Notes: a model not told the origin generated them from the letters alone. Counted from the stretch's first letter, positions 10,913-23,046 are shown. The stretch: 64,000 nucleotides of DNA from Fennellomyces sp. T-0311 (GCA_025266875.1 JALLLT010000006.1:1054001-1118000); one strand, 5' to 3'. A program made the numbers and translations.

Positions 10913-13006
10913 TTTTTGTACAAAGCGAAAGGAAGGGAATGGGGTTATGTTGTTTAAAATAGGTGAAAGATCCCGCCTTAATATATACAGTTTTTCTCAA
11001 GTGTTCCCTGGAAAAGCTGTCATTGATTGTACCCCGCTAAGTAAAGAATGGATGTGGCTAATGTATGATGATAATCCTAAATTTGATACTAATTCGTTGC
11101 CACATTGCTTAGACATTATAGGACAATGTGTCTATAGGAGGGGATGTTTCCAGCTATCTCCTCTTGATATTTTTCTGTGCGTAATCGGTTTGCAGAAAGT
11201 TTTTTTTTCGTTCCTGACATGCAATGCATAAGCTCTCCTCCCGTTTGCTTTGAGCTGACAGAGCTTTAGGACACAGTAATAAGGGGAAATGTTGATCCTG
11301 TTTTTCGCCATCACCTGCATAAATGCAATTAAATGGCGAGCGATGGCAAATGACGACTTAATTGGTTACAATTTCCTAGCGTGGTCTGTTTTCCGAAAGG
11401 TATTTCGTTGTCACACAGTGATGCATGATATCATCGGCAAATTAGTTTTCGCTACTTCGGTACTCCTGGAAAAGTTTCCCTTGCAGCTGGTTTTGGATGG
11501 CAGCACCTATTTGGAAATTTTGTCTAATTACCAACCTATCTGAACATATGCTTGTAGGCAAACATGTATATGAAACTTATGATCGTCCGCCACGCGAGTA
11601 TGATCATAGCCGATCAATGCCTTTTTATACAATATTACCTTAATTTTGTAACGATACATCGAGTCGCCCATAGAACACACATAAAGATCCTGTAAGCTTT
11701 TTTGTAACACCAAGCTCTCTTCTGCCAATAATTGTTACCGGAATATCATGCCGTACAGCTTTTCCATGAAACATTACAATCCAGTTATTGTTGACAAGGT
11801 TGTATACATTGCACAAATACAGTATCCAATTAAATTAAAAAAATGACAAGACTAAAGGTATCGGTATTCCTCCAGAACATTCCTTAAAAAAGTTTCGGAT
11901 TGGTCCAATCAAGATTTGTCTCACTGCAATATTGGTTCAAAATTTGCCAGAGTAATTGTGTAATACAGACTGTTAATAAGAACTTACCCTGTGCGTGACC
12001 CTGATGAGACCGTCAAAAGGCTGTTTTGTCGGCTGGATAGTAAACCGACATAACTGGCTCATAGGCGATACTTAATTTACTGCGTGCGGAATGAAAAACA
12101 GTGAGGCAAAGCGGCGCCATGAACTTCACATGTCTCTGCATTAATAGTATCAATAAATCATGTACAATTCATCTCGAGAAGTTCATATGTATCAGTCGTC
12201 CGTTATAAGTAAAAAAGTATGGTACCGACATGAAATTCTTATATGTGTTTGGCAAATATCTGGACATCACTCAGCTTGTACTTCGGTCACCTTCACATAC
12301 TACCGGTTATCCATATTATATCGCCCATTTTTGTCAATTGACCTCATTTTGTATAACTTATCACGCTCAATTACGCAAGGTATATGTTCCAGAAGTGTCG
12401 ATCTTCGATATAATCCAAGAAAAACTGGATGTATTGCTGAAACTGGTACCAATGTTTCACTTCGTCAACCGCTTAATTTTGAGATCCCAAATATGACCAT
12501 GCTACTGACAAGCCCAAGTGTATGGCGATAGACACCATGCATACGTGCTCCACGGGTTTGACTAAACTGGGCTAACTGGTAGAAAGGGCAAGCACCATCA
12601 AAAATTAACCTGATGATACCGTTATGAATCTTGTTTAGCAGAGAATGGTCATCAGAACACGTCATTGGTCTCAATATCGTTTCTATTACTAAATCAAAAT
12701 ATATCTTTGAATTGCAGTATAAGACTGCTGAACAGCCGATAAGGTGATTTCATTTAGAGACACCCGGATCATGCAGAACTCGACCTATAAAATTTGTCAA
12801 TTCAAAGAATCAGTCGTTGTAAGCGTGCATATGTAGCCGCTGAAATTTTCACACGTTCTTGCACAGATCATAATGAAAATCCAACGTCCCTATGTAATTT
12901 AATAAAAAAAAAAGAGTTTATCGACTGTCTTGTTGCACCCAACATGAGCACATCCATTGGTCATTATCGCGAAAAGGTTATGTTTTACTTTCCATTTCGG
13001 TAAGAC
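10913..13006. other. Intergenic region upstream of chitinase
   Basis: About 2.1 kb containing the chitinase promoter and otherwise only short, motif-free frames on both strands. AT-rich. No tRNA, TIR or known domain recognised. Confidence 0.4.
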
Positions 13007-13939
13007 TTACTCATACAGACATATCTTCCATATCCGATACACTGTCATAGATACTATCATGAGCGCGTCCGAACAGCTATCGCTTACCCTATAATTATCC
13101 ATTATATACCGTTTCCATAATGATGGACACCACCTGTTCCTCAATAACACCACAGCACGACATACGTATTGGAGATACATAATAATACTAATTTGCCGCA
13201 AGCACGTTGGCTCTATAAGAGATTTTGCAAAATTCTCTATGTATCTGGCAAACTCTTTCTTTGTAGTAAGCCTGACTTTCAAATATTCCAGACTTTTGGC
13301 GGTAGTGATAGCCTGAGTGAATCGCTTGTTTAATACAAGCACTGATCAATCGTTTTATTTATGTAGTTGTCAACGACTAAGCTACTGCGCCAAACCATTT
13401 TAATCGTCGATAATGAATCGGGGTCGATATCAGAGATTTTATGTGCTCCAGTTGGGTTATAGCTTGAATGCCGTCGTCCGTAGTCCCTTCTTCAAATCAT
13501 CGAGGGCAGTGTCACCTGTGCTTAGAGGGATGAACGTTATCGTATAAGTGGCACAATACATGTATAAATAAAGCTGTGATAATGGTAGGATATGTTAATA
13601 ATTCTCTCAATCGTTGTCTTCAGTGGGATATTCCGTCGATAAAAAGCTAAAAGTCATTAATGTACTGTGATGAATGTCCAGAAGCCATCGAATGGAGCTT
13701 GTGGCAAAAGATCCATCTATAATCAGATAACGAAGACCGCTAATTATCGTGTCCGGTTGTTGGTTAACTATAACGCCTGCAAAGGTGCTCTTTAAATCGA
13801 AACCAAGATATGTCAGGTTACGGAAGTGTTGCGCGATCAATAACAGAGTACCATTATTGTATTGATTGAACTCGAAATATTTAAGAGCTGATGTACACTG
13901 CACTGTAAAAATTTTTTCTTGTAAAATGGCAGTTTTCAC
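13007..13939 (-). pseudogene. Decayed LRR (F-box/LRR family) pseudogene
   Basis: Two minus-strand frames (13939-13607 and 13342-13007) match successive parts of the LRR region of the gene at 58503-60506. The first gives LLLIAQHFRNLTYLGFD against PLIAQHCHNLTYLGFD, then HHSTLMTFSF and EYPTEDND against HHSTLMTLCI and EHPTEDSD. The second gives the family helix AITTAKSLEYLKVRLTTKKEF against AITAVKTLECLRIRFTTEEEF. The frame is broken between them and the end after CLRQISII is scrambled. At its 5' side (13900) the homology is cut by a small inverted-repeat element. F-box and TPR parts are not found. A clear relic without a usable product. Confidence 0.85.
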
Positions 13940-14011
13940 AAGATTTTACAAGACTTTGTATTATTTTATAGTACGGTCTCATTATGTTACATTGGGTTTT
14001 TTTTACACTGC
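13900..14011. mobile_element. Small MITE with CACTG-type inverted ends
   Basis: About 112 bp bounded by GCACTGTAAAAA on the left and its near inverse TTTTTACACTGC on the right (11 of 12 matching). The interior is AT-rich. It sits exactly where the LRR pseudogene homology stops. No open frame. The boundary and target duplication are uncertain because the flanks also carry ACTG. The ends resemble those of the larger foldback at 29221-29392, so the two may belong to one CACTG-ended group. Confidence 0.5.
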
Positions 14012-14468
14012 TGAAGGAGCTCCCCCACTTGCTTGCTGGGTTCGATACAAATGATATCAGCAGTTGAGCTGATGAATTGGCGGCTTTTGCAAAAGTGGAT
14101 AATAGTACTTACCCATTGGAGTTAGACATATGTACCGAGCTATTCATTGATGTGGTTCTGGAGAGCTTCGGAAGGTTTGAATGGCTATTAAACTTCAAAG
14201 CATTTTGGGATTGATTCATTAGGTAAGGAATGTCTTTTCGTTCCAAAAAGCTCTTCTGGCGTGTTGGACCCAGGCTGTTCGAGGATTTATTAGCTCTAGA
14301 ACTTCTAATCTCGGATGCCCATACATTATCGACCATATTACTTTATAATGTATATTTTTTGCTTGTTTCGCCGAAATAGAATTGAACGAGTTACCATATG
14401 TCGTTAACGACAGAGAATAGACTCTGTAGTTTTTCCTACTTTACATATAGGTAGAAAACTTTTGTGAT
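14012..14468. other. Spacer with an exon-like minus frame
   Basis: On the minus strand a Ser/Asn-rich open frame (14339-14111) starts with ATG and ends SNSNG directly at a good GTAAGT donor. It looks like a first coding exon. No convincing downstream exon is found, since what follows is the MITE and the LRR pseudogene. Probably a stranded exon or chance. Confidence 0.3.
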
Positions 14469-16018
14469 TTATTTAATTTCAAAGCTTTGTTTTGGCTGGA
14501 CAAAGGCATCAAGCTTGAAAAATTCTTCAACAATGAAGACACCAATCGATTTGTAGTGATCGTTATCTCTTTTGATGACTGGATAGCACTGGCGTTTATA
14601 AGCATGCCAGCTTACTTCAGAAAGGACAATACATTCCGAACATTCCTCCGTAATTGAAAGAAATCCACCGTAATGCGTTGGCTTCGATAAAGCATTGATT
14701 GCAACTTGGTTTTTCATTTTTAAAGGGAAGAAATGAGTCGCTTGCAATCCGTAATCCGCAAGCCGGAGGTTGTGATAGTACTGTGCTTCGCTCGTAATAG
14801 TAGCAACTGTCAGATTCATAGACCCGTCTTCAGTTATACATCTTATGCATGACATCAAAGTATTCGGTAGGCCATCTGGTGTATAATTGAGATCTGGATG
14901 GTCCAACGGGTCGGACCTTTCAATCGAAGCTGTTGGTTCTACTCGGACGACGACAAAGTTGGATGTTAAGCACATAGAATCTCCGGTAACGATGCAGCGA
15001 ATGGTCATTTCGTCGGCTTTCCGTTGTGAGTGACTCTGGGGTATATGAATTCCATCTACACCTGTCCAAGATGGAAGTAAATTGGTATCCTTTTGTAAAA
15101 TTGCAATATCAATTGTGGCCCCAAATCGTAGAATGGATGTATCTTGTTCCGCTAGGCGACCGTAGAACTGGATCATCAAATCGATTGGAGATTGGTGATA
15201 ACTGAAGCTGATATACTCTTGGAGCTCTGGAAATATGTTGGCAAGGGCGAATACTTGATCATGTGCTTTGGTACTTCTGCGTGTTCTTGCATACCATAAT
15301 ACGGTACCAGCTTCCCACTTTTCTTTTCCTCTGCCTTGGATATTTTCAATAAACTTATCCCATTTCCTGACGCCTTGTGTCTTGTAATGATCTGACCAGA
15401 GATACACATTGCAACCGACAAAAAGAATGCTCTTCGACATGTATGTCTCCTCGAGAGTCCACATACGTTTACTCCATTGGCTGTTTGGTATTATATTGGT
15501 GTTCGCCGCATAGTGACCACGTCTATCTTTGTCTCCGGTGAATTCTAATTCGGGTATGAGCGCCAATGTGCAACGTGCGTTTTTGTAAATCAGATGCATC
15601 TGCTGTATCTCGTGTACTTTTTCATCGTGGTTGCCCTGATCGATGCACATCTGATCGTACCAAATATATTGAATGCCAAAATCTATGCACATCTGCTGGA
15701 TCAGCCCTTCGAATTTAACTTCCTTTCCGGGATTCCCCGACATCATTTCTCGTGTTGAGACGATGGTGTGTCTGCCTTCATCGATCCGTTCGTATTCCTC
15801 ATCTCCTCTGTGGATTATTTCTCCGGATTGATTCCAAGAATATGACAAAGTCCAATAATGGTCATTTACAATCGATCCTGTTACGACTTGCATATCGGAT
15901 ACGCGAACAAGCTTGGTGGGCTTGAATGCAGGCACTGTAGTTGTCTCAGATAAATTTACGCTTGTAATCTCAACAAGTTACCTTCAGAATCCTCAAGACG
16001 GTTGATAAAACCTACCAT
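14469..16018 (-). CDS. HET-domain (heterokaryon incompatibility) protein
   Basis: HET domains act in fungal non-self recognition and programmed cell death. Two exons: 16018-15982 and 15934-14469, joined at GAA G|TG; 500 aa. The start is at ATG 16018 because the long frame has no ATG near its beginning. Skipping the 47-nt intron gives MVGFINRLEDSEVPAFKP, which keeps frame. The HET core begins with WTLSYSWNQSG (about residue 40) and carries IQYIWYDQMCIDQGNHDEKV (about 100-120), then NARCTLAL and WSKRMWTLEE, all family hallmarks. No NACHT, ankyrin or WD repeats follow. The C-terminal half (~250-500) has no recognised domain. A decayed copy lies at 48545-48890. The frame is intact, so a functional gene is likely. 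The cellular partner is unknown. Confidence 0.88.
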
Positions 16019-17818
16019 ACTGATCCCTTGCCATGAATTCCTTATCTCGTATTGTTCTCTGTCGTAGACAATATACATTCTAAAGACTTTTTAATTCGTT
16101 ATGATGACCTAGTCCAAAGCATTCTATTGCTCTTGATAACGAACCAAACAGTAACTTATTGCAATGATGAAAAATTATCCTTAACAATACAAAATTCGCT
16201 GAAAATAGTCAAAAAAAGCGCGAGGGTGTGATGAAAAAATCCGGGGAAAAGAAAGGTAAAGAAGGAACCGAGTACACCATGATGTGATGTACCACCATTC
16301 GTGTAACATAAAGTTGCCTAGGCCCAAAACGTGAACTATCTCACCAAACCTACTTTTGTCAGGGAATGTAGATCATTAGAGGCATCGCCGAAGATGTTAC
16401 TGTAAGTCAAATATAGACACTTATAATCGATTCAGATTCATACTTTGGATACCGGTAGAGGATCGGTCAGTTATGTGCTTATTAAGATACCGCGCCCAAT
16501 ACATATCCAATATATTCCACTTAAAGTGCCGAAAGCCATCCTCCTAGCAATAACGGTGATTACGTACTGCTTCTACATCTTCCTAATCAATTGAAATTTC
16601 GCACATCGGGCAAGCAGAACAATATGATTAACATCGCAAAAAAAAAATACTGACACTTATGTACACGTTTATTAATTTTTTAGCTCCACTTTCTTTCGAT
16701 ATCCAAACACTTCTAATTTAAACCCATTCACTACTACAGATATGTTATTCTCATGCTAATGACTAAATTTGTAGCCATACTTGCCTTTAGATACACAGAA
16801 CTATTGCTACCTATAGACTGAATCAAGTAGCTCGACATTTGACGTCAACAAGCGCATGAGAGCTCAATGCTAGACAGATAGACACATGAGTTTATTAGCC
16901 AGTAAACCATGGTTTTGTTGTCGCCTCACTTGCCATGTAGATAGGAGTATCTTTTTTACATGTGTATCCACGCTTGATCCGAACGCCGGTCCTATATTCC
17001 TTAACGATAGGAATAAGTACCGAAAGCGGATCCAAGCTCCAGAGCTACCAATGTAACGCGACGATACGACTGAAAGAGAAAGACATCGGTACCCGTGTGT
17101 TTAGCTATGTGAATGTACAGACGTTCATAACGTTTGAATTGAACGCCTACATATGTAGATGATCAGATCACAGTAAAGGATGAAATCATATTTGGTGCAT
17201 TTCGCCGAATGCCCTTACATAGCTTGTAATAATGATGGTTTGGGATGAGTAAAATGTTTACTCAAACCGCTTGGTACCGTATTGCCCGATCACTGATCAG
17301 ACCAATGTATGTAGATACCGATATAAATACATCATCCGTGGGACAAACATTAGAGCTATGAAGAATGTGTGTGGAAGATCGGTAATAGGAGACGTCGCCG
17401 CTGTGGAGGACAAATTGCCTCATAAAGCAGCAATATCAATGGTTTTAATTCGGCAGAAGGTTTCTATGTGCATTACACAGTAATGCAAGGAGAGCATTTA
17501 ACGTACGATTGAAGATTCATAAAGGGAATCTCCGGATATTATTGTTCTCCAAATATAAGACACTCAAGACGTATGCATCATCTTTCTAACGATGACTCAC
17601 CGGTGATAGTGCTCGGTTCAAGACGGCGCTAATTGCCGAATACGGCTAATAGAAATTATAGTTTCAGTAAACGATGATGGATCAAAAAGGCAACCTAAAA
17701 TTCCAACCTGGCCGAACGACAGCGAATGCTATCGCGGATAAACAGTTAATCCGCCTCCGAGCATTGGGCTCTCTTAAAGCAGCCGACACATTTTCATAGG
17801 GCGCTTTCACTTCCACGT
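16019..17818. other. Intergenic region
   Basis: 1.8 kb with no gene or repeat recognised; only short frames. The right end should hold the promoter of the UbiB-family gene. Confidence 0.4.
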
Positions 17819-19823
17819 ATGTCAGCTTTATGCGCGCGTTTGAGGCGCCCCGCCCAACTGACACTTGGTACTGCCATTCTCGGCACTGGGCTGTACGCCA
17901 TTGATGCACGCAGCGAAGCTCAACTCTTGCAACGCAATATACGCACCTTTTACAACGGCATTGCGTTAGCTGTTGACTACAAGCTCAACTTTCGGCCTTC
18001 TCTCGAACCCGACAGTGCGTCACGAATCGAAGCACTTCATGAACGTGTTGCTAACCGTATATTCGATGTATTTGAACGCAATGGCGGTCTCTACATCAAG
18101 ATGGGCCAAGTAATCGGCACTCAATCGGCAGTATTACCTGCAGCATACCAACGACGTGCCAGACGTCTTTTCGACGCAGCTCCGGCCCTTCCATTTGAAG
18201 TCGTCGAACGTGTTTTCCGCGAAGACTTTAATGGCCTTCAGCCAAGTCAGGTTTTCTCCGAGTTTGAAATGCTCCCGGTGGCATCGGCGTCGATCGCTCA
18301 AGTACACAGAGCTCGTCTTCATACGGGCGAGGTGGTGGCGGTCAAGATTCAAAAGCCGGCTATTCTCAAGCAAATGGAATTCGATTTAATGGCTTTTCGA
18401 GTGCTTTTGTGGGTTTACGAAAAACTGTTTGATCTGCCAATGTCTTGGTCGTCGGACTACATCGAAAAGCATATCCGGATGGAAGCGGATTTTATCAGTG
18501 AAGCGAGGTAGGGCACTGGTGCGACTGGAACGGGGCAGTGGGATTCATAATGAGTGCAGGAACACCGAATTGGCATCAAAGAATTTTGAAAAGGAGCCAG
18601 CGCTCAAGGATAGAGTCTATGTGCCGAAAGGTAACTAGTCGAGAATACTTATGCATCGAGTGCCTTACCCATTATGCGTCAGTGTACAATGATTTCAGCT
18701 CAAAGCGAGTGTTGGTTTCGGAATGGGTGGATGGTGTTCAGCTTACCGACATCCCAAAGCTGAAGGCAAAGAAGCTCAACGTGGATCGTGCAATGTATAC
18801 CACTATCGAAGCATTTTCCAGTCAAATCTTCGGGAGCGGGTTCGTGCATGGTAAGCCGGCTTTCGTGATTCGTGCGCAAGTTTATTTATCTCCTAAAAAC
18901 GTATAAAGGCGACCCTCATCCCGGCAATGTGCTTGTCAGAAAGCATCCGACCTCAAAAAGCGATGTACAAGTTGTAATTATCGATCATGGACTTTATATA
19001 CAGGAATCTGAAAAGTAAGCTTGATGAGAATATGGTCATATAGCTGCTTGCTCACATGCTATATTCTTAGATTTCGTTTAGAGTATTGTAAATTATGGGA
19101 GGCATTATTTATGTTAGACATGGACACCATGAATCGGATATGCAAAAGCTGGGTATGCTATATCGCGGAGATGTATATGGAAGCAAGAGTGCGTGCGACT
19201 AACTGTTGCCTACAGGGAATTCTCGATTCCAACATGTTTGCATCTATAACCCTACAGAAGCCATTCAGTCCTACCAAGGCTGTGCACCTGGGACAAGCTA
19301 ATGTCAATATGCATGACATTTATGAGCTTCAAACCTCACTCAAGGACCGTATCAAGGATTTTTTGAAAGATCAGGCGCTATTCCCGCGCGAGCTCATCTT
19401 TATCTCCCGAAATATGAACATTGTTCGCGCAAACAACAAGGCACTAGGAAGTCCAGTGAATCGGATCAATGTCATGGCGCGCTGGGCGCTCCGTGGCCTT
19501 TCACGACAACCGGTTTCTACTCAAGAGTTTTCCTCCATCCATCAAAAAATCCGGGGCTATCTGTACTCAACATGGAGACTGTGGATATTCGACTGCACAT
19601 TGATGATCATGAGCCTCAGCTTTTGGATGGTAAAGTTACGGGATCGTACCAACAAACTTCTTTTTGGTACCGCTGGCCAAGGTTTCGAGGAAGTGCTGGA
19701 TCAAAAGATAAAGGACCAGGTAATGGGCCAAGTCTTGACGATATGAAACTGTATTAATTACCAACGTTACAGCTGCAACAACAATTTGGCATCGCTATTG
19801 ATGAGTCCCTGTTTGATGCATAA
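17819..19823 (+). CDS. UbiB/ABC1-family atypical kinase (Mcp2/Cqd2-ADCK1/5 type)
   Basis: Protein-kinase-like ATPases of mitochondria involved in coenzyme Q and lipid homeostasis. Seven exons: 17819-18507, 18560-18630, 18683-18850, 18909-19014, 19071-19152, 19216-19719, 19773-19823; 556 aa. The invariant KxGQ motif is KMGQ at 94-97. The ATP-binding Lys lies in VAVKIQKP (K176). The catalytic loop is HGDPHPGN (D311) and the metal-binding motif is DHG (D335, where kinases have DFG). The N-terminus is Arg-rich with a hydrophobic stretch (LTLGTAILGTGLYAI), fitting a mitochondrial targeting and membrane segment. The C-terminal third (exon 6, WGILDSNMFASITLQKPF) matches the Mcp2/ADCK1 branch better than COQ8, which has an AAA-type A-rich loop. 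The exact orthologue cannot be settled without a tree. Every intron is GT-AG, 51-63 nt. Confidence 0.93.
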
Positions 19824-20826
19824 GTTCCTCTCTATTTCAAGTCACTCTGATGTTCTTATTCACACAATTTAGAGGACCCGTAGAGAACGAAAAGTATCAT
19901 CAGATTACCTATACCTATTTATTAATACACATACGTACACCAAATGCTACTGCTTCTTATGTATCGATGTTAACTCAAAACGAGGCTAGCATACCATCAT
20001 CCTGAGCAGCAGCACATGGAATTCATGAGCCACAGGGTTATTTTCAGCAATACGAGGGAGCTCAATCACCACTTTACTACAGTGTCAATAGCGAATGAAA
20101 GTCCCTCACATAAATTCATCCTCGACCGCATGGAAGTAGCTGTCCCACTCACAAGTCATACCCTGAACGCAATTCCGAATATCTGACCTTTGGCGCCACA
20201 ACAAGGAGTCAATTGTTAGAAGGCCTACTACGGGTGCTGTGATGAATTAAAATTAGCCTGCTATTTACCCATGAAAATGGAGAGCGATGCTTCCGCCCAT
20301 ATTTCCTTTTCTATGCCTGCGGATTCTTATCCTTGAGTAAAGAATTTTCTGAATGTACCTTTCGTGACCAATTTCCTAGTTCATACTTGCCAGCAAAACA
20401 TTGGCATCCAGTAGTTAAAAAGAGGAGTGCTATTACATATTACTTGGTATACGTACCTATGTTTTTCTTCTCTCGAACATTGATTATAATTTTATGGTGC
20501 AATCTAAACAAACTTTTCTTATTCATTAAAAAGATTACCTACGCATATGTAATTGCTAGATTAAGTTGAAAAGTTATAAGTTTATTGTGGAAGGTGTTAG
20601 ACCTGCTCCTGTAGGTATAATGTCTCTTCCTTGGGTACAGGATGTACAAGATATAAATGATAATAATACAGATACCGTGCCTGAAAAAACCCAGAAGGTG
20701 AAAAAGACACGTTGGAGCGGTAAGGAAAAGGTAGGAAGAAACGTTGTGGGCATAATTCCCAAACGAAGAAGATATGTAAATATCCTAGAACCCATACAAA
20801 TTACATGGGGTTTCCTTTGTAGATGG
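19824..20826. other. Intergenic region left of the LINE relic
   Basis: About 1 kb. Short frames only. The right edge abuts the 3' end of the minus-strand LINE fragment. No TIRs recognised. Confidence 0.4.
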
Positions 20827-22560
20827 CTATGCCACTTGCTGTGCTTCTTCTGGAGCCGACTCATCTTCTTGATCCTCATCGTCGTCAGTTCGGTGGCTCA
20901 GCCAATCAATCTCCCGAAGGACACAGATTAAGGCTGGCCGGGTCGCTTCCACTTGCCACGGGTTAAGCCAGCATCAGAATGCGGTAAGTAGTCCATAGTG
21001 TGGTCTAATGCTTGCATTTCGTCTGGTAGTTATGGGATTGGCCAAAGGGATCGAAAAGCTTTGAGAGAGGAGGGTTTAGCAGTGGACAGGCGGCATAGTG
21101 TCCTCTCGAAGCTGTGGATGCTTCACAACAACAGTCCTTCAACGTATACGAAGGTAGCCAATGCATAAGCTATTTAATTAACCGACGGCAATCCTTGGAG
21201 AAAGCAGCGAGGTAGGATGTCGGATCGACTTGTCGTTTAGGGGTGGAGGCAGCGGACGGTTTTGTACCTGCTGGCATGCGAGGCAAATTCTTCATCCCGT
21301 TTGTATACAATCGCAGTGTTAACGGGATTCTGTAGTGGGTCCAGCCCTTTTTGAGCCTTGTTGTACTGCTGGTGGAATGGGTTGGACTATGTCAGCCATT
21401 TCCAGTGAATATCGGTTTTCTTGTTACTGGATTGTAGGATGAAGAGTTCCAATACTCGGCCAAAGGCGGTTACCTGTAGCTCTATCAACCTTGTCACGAA
21501 TTTTCGCTGTAAGGTGCGAGAACGAAGTTGCATCGATGGTAGATTTGCCAGCACTATTGGTACAACGGGTTGGGAATGGTGTGGACTTGTTGCAGTTGAG
21601 TGCCATCTTGATGCAAGCGCTTTGACTTTGTAAAGTACTTCTAGTTGACTTGGTGGGACGGTTACGATTTCCAAGCCGTATTCAAGGACTGGTCGAACAA
21701 ACGAGCGGTAGGTGCGTAAACTGGGCCAAAGACTGATCCTATATGATGTATCCCAAGTTGGTAGAGCAATGCCATACTACCAGTTGCTTTGGTTGACCGC
21801 TGGCTTATGAGCTGGTCGGGGGTGATACAGTGGTCGCTTTATATAATGATATTTTATATAACGATAATTCGCTATAACGATACAATTCTCGATGCACCAA
21901 TACGGTAATCACTGCCAAATCCTATTTTATATAACGATATTTTGATATAACGATAAAGTTTGGGCTGCACCATCGTATCGTTATATAAAGCGGCCACTGT
22001 ACCTTTAGCTGTGAACGGAAATCCAAGGTACTGGAAGCGAGTAACTTTACTAATCGGGGTGTTATAAAGCTTGTATTGTATTGGTGGTTCTTGGCTGCTG
22101 CTCGGTTGAGAATGAGGTTCAATGATAACGTACTCGCCGGGATGCCACCGATATTTCATGTTCGAATGAATGTTTTTCCCCCATTCGTAGTAGATGGATC
22201 ACATCGTGTGGGGATTCTATCAGGGCAACATCTTATGCATAGAGAAACGCCAAGACCAAGGTACGTGCTGTGTCTGAACGGCTGGTGTCCGGCATCCATG
22301 TCCACCCACATATATCAATTGTTGTACTGAAGCTTCTGATTCTGCTGATTGTGGCGTTAAACGGAGCAGGATCGGTTTTGGACAACGGGATATAACCGAA
22401 TACGGAGGCGGCCAGGAAGCGAATCAATGAATACAGCATATCGAAGGGGGCTAAGGATAGAACCTTGGCGCACGCCGCACGCAGTATGAATATAGCGTGA
22501 TTGGTAGTTCTGAAGTACGACGGTGATGCCGCCATCGTCGAACATGTGGCAAAGCGAGAT
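20827..22560 (-). mobile_element. Decayed non-LTR retrotransposon (LINE), 3' part
   Basis: Minus-strand fragments of a reverse-transcriptase polyprotein in several frames. 22545-22357 shows GVRQGSILSPLRYAVFIDSL, the RT motif-4 type QGxxLSP. 22159 down shows FQYLGFPFTAKG. Around 21710 is YRSFVRPVLEYGLEI, a phrase typical of LINE polyproteins. 21250-21100 contains a Cys/His-rich remnant. The C-terminus around 21000-20827 reads MQALDHTMDYLPHSDAGLTR and GKWK, then LREIDWLSH and an acidic tail ending ESAPEEAQQVA. Stops and frameshifts occur throughout. A 172-bp MITE interrupts it directly after FPFTAKG. The 5' half with the endonuclease is absent, as in 5'-truncated or eroded copies. Confidence 0.82.
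21828..21999. mobile_element. Tc1/mariner-type MITE inside the LINE
   Basis: 172 bp flanked by a TA on each side (21826-21827 and 22000-22001), the expected target duplication of the Tc1/mariner/pogo group. The left end starts CAGTGGTCGCTTTATATAA and the right end is TTATATAAAGCGGCCACTG, its inverse with one mismatch. The interior repeats the phrase TTATATAACGATA several times, also inverted, so the transcript could fold back. No coding capacity. It splits the LINE reading frame and so inserted after the LINE. Confidence 0.88.
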
Positions 22561-22739
22561 AGAACAGAGCGAATTGTTAGATTTATGTGTATGTACTGAA
22601 ATGCCAATTGTTTCACACTTTCAATATATATATACTTTTTGCCGACAAAGCGGCAATATGCATGCATGCTTTATCACTACTATTATAAAAATGTTGTAAA
22701 ACGATGTTCGCGCGCTCTGCGTAAAAGTATATTTATTAA
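22561..22739. other. Junction between two LINE remnants
   Basis: AT-rich DNA between the truncated 5' side of the minus-strand LINE and the plus-strand LINE tail. Nothing assignable. Confidence 0.35.
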
Positions 22740-23028
22740 TGGTCAATATATGAAGTAAAGCAACTTTTGCAACGTTAAAGGAACATAGACGAAAGCTGTG
22801 CCGTATTATTCAGACACACTAAACACACTCTTTTCGGACCAACGTAACGAGACACAGGCCCTTGACCACATAATGAATAGCTTACCACGTTCAGATACTG
22901 GTCTGACCCGTGGTAAATGGAAGAAGGCATGGCCAGCACTCCTACATGTCCTTCGTAAAATCGACAAACTGAGTCACCCCGATGAAGAGTACGATGAGGA
23001 CGAATCCGCGCCAGAAGAGGCCCTATAA
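22740..23028 (+). mobile_element. C-terminal LINE fragment, opposite orientation
   Basis: An open frame (22789-23028) without an ATG at its start encodes TQALDHIMNSLPRSDTGLTR, then GKWKKAWPALLHVLRKID, KLSHPDEEYDEDE and SAPEEAL before TAA. It aligns through its whole length with the extreme C-terminus of the minus-strand LINE copy at about 21000-20827. It is therefore read as the 3' end of a second, 5'-truncated LINE and not as a small gene. The frame is intact, so it looks younger than the other copy. The left CACTA end lies 3 bp after the stop codon. Confidence 0.7.
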
Positions 23029-23030
23029 TT

Positions 23031-23046
23031 CACTATGGAAACGAAA
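23031..23046 (+). repeat. CACTA left terminal inverted repeat
   Basis: CACTATGGAAACGAAA, inverse of 28569-28584 with one mismatch (A versus G at the ninth base). Confidence 0.9.

Noticed and set aside
22798..23028. Small stand-alone gene of 76 aa
   Set aside because: No ATG at its start, and its full length matches the C-terminus of the nearby LINE remnant.
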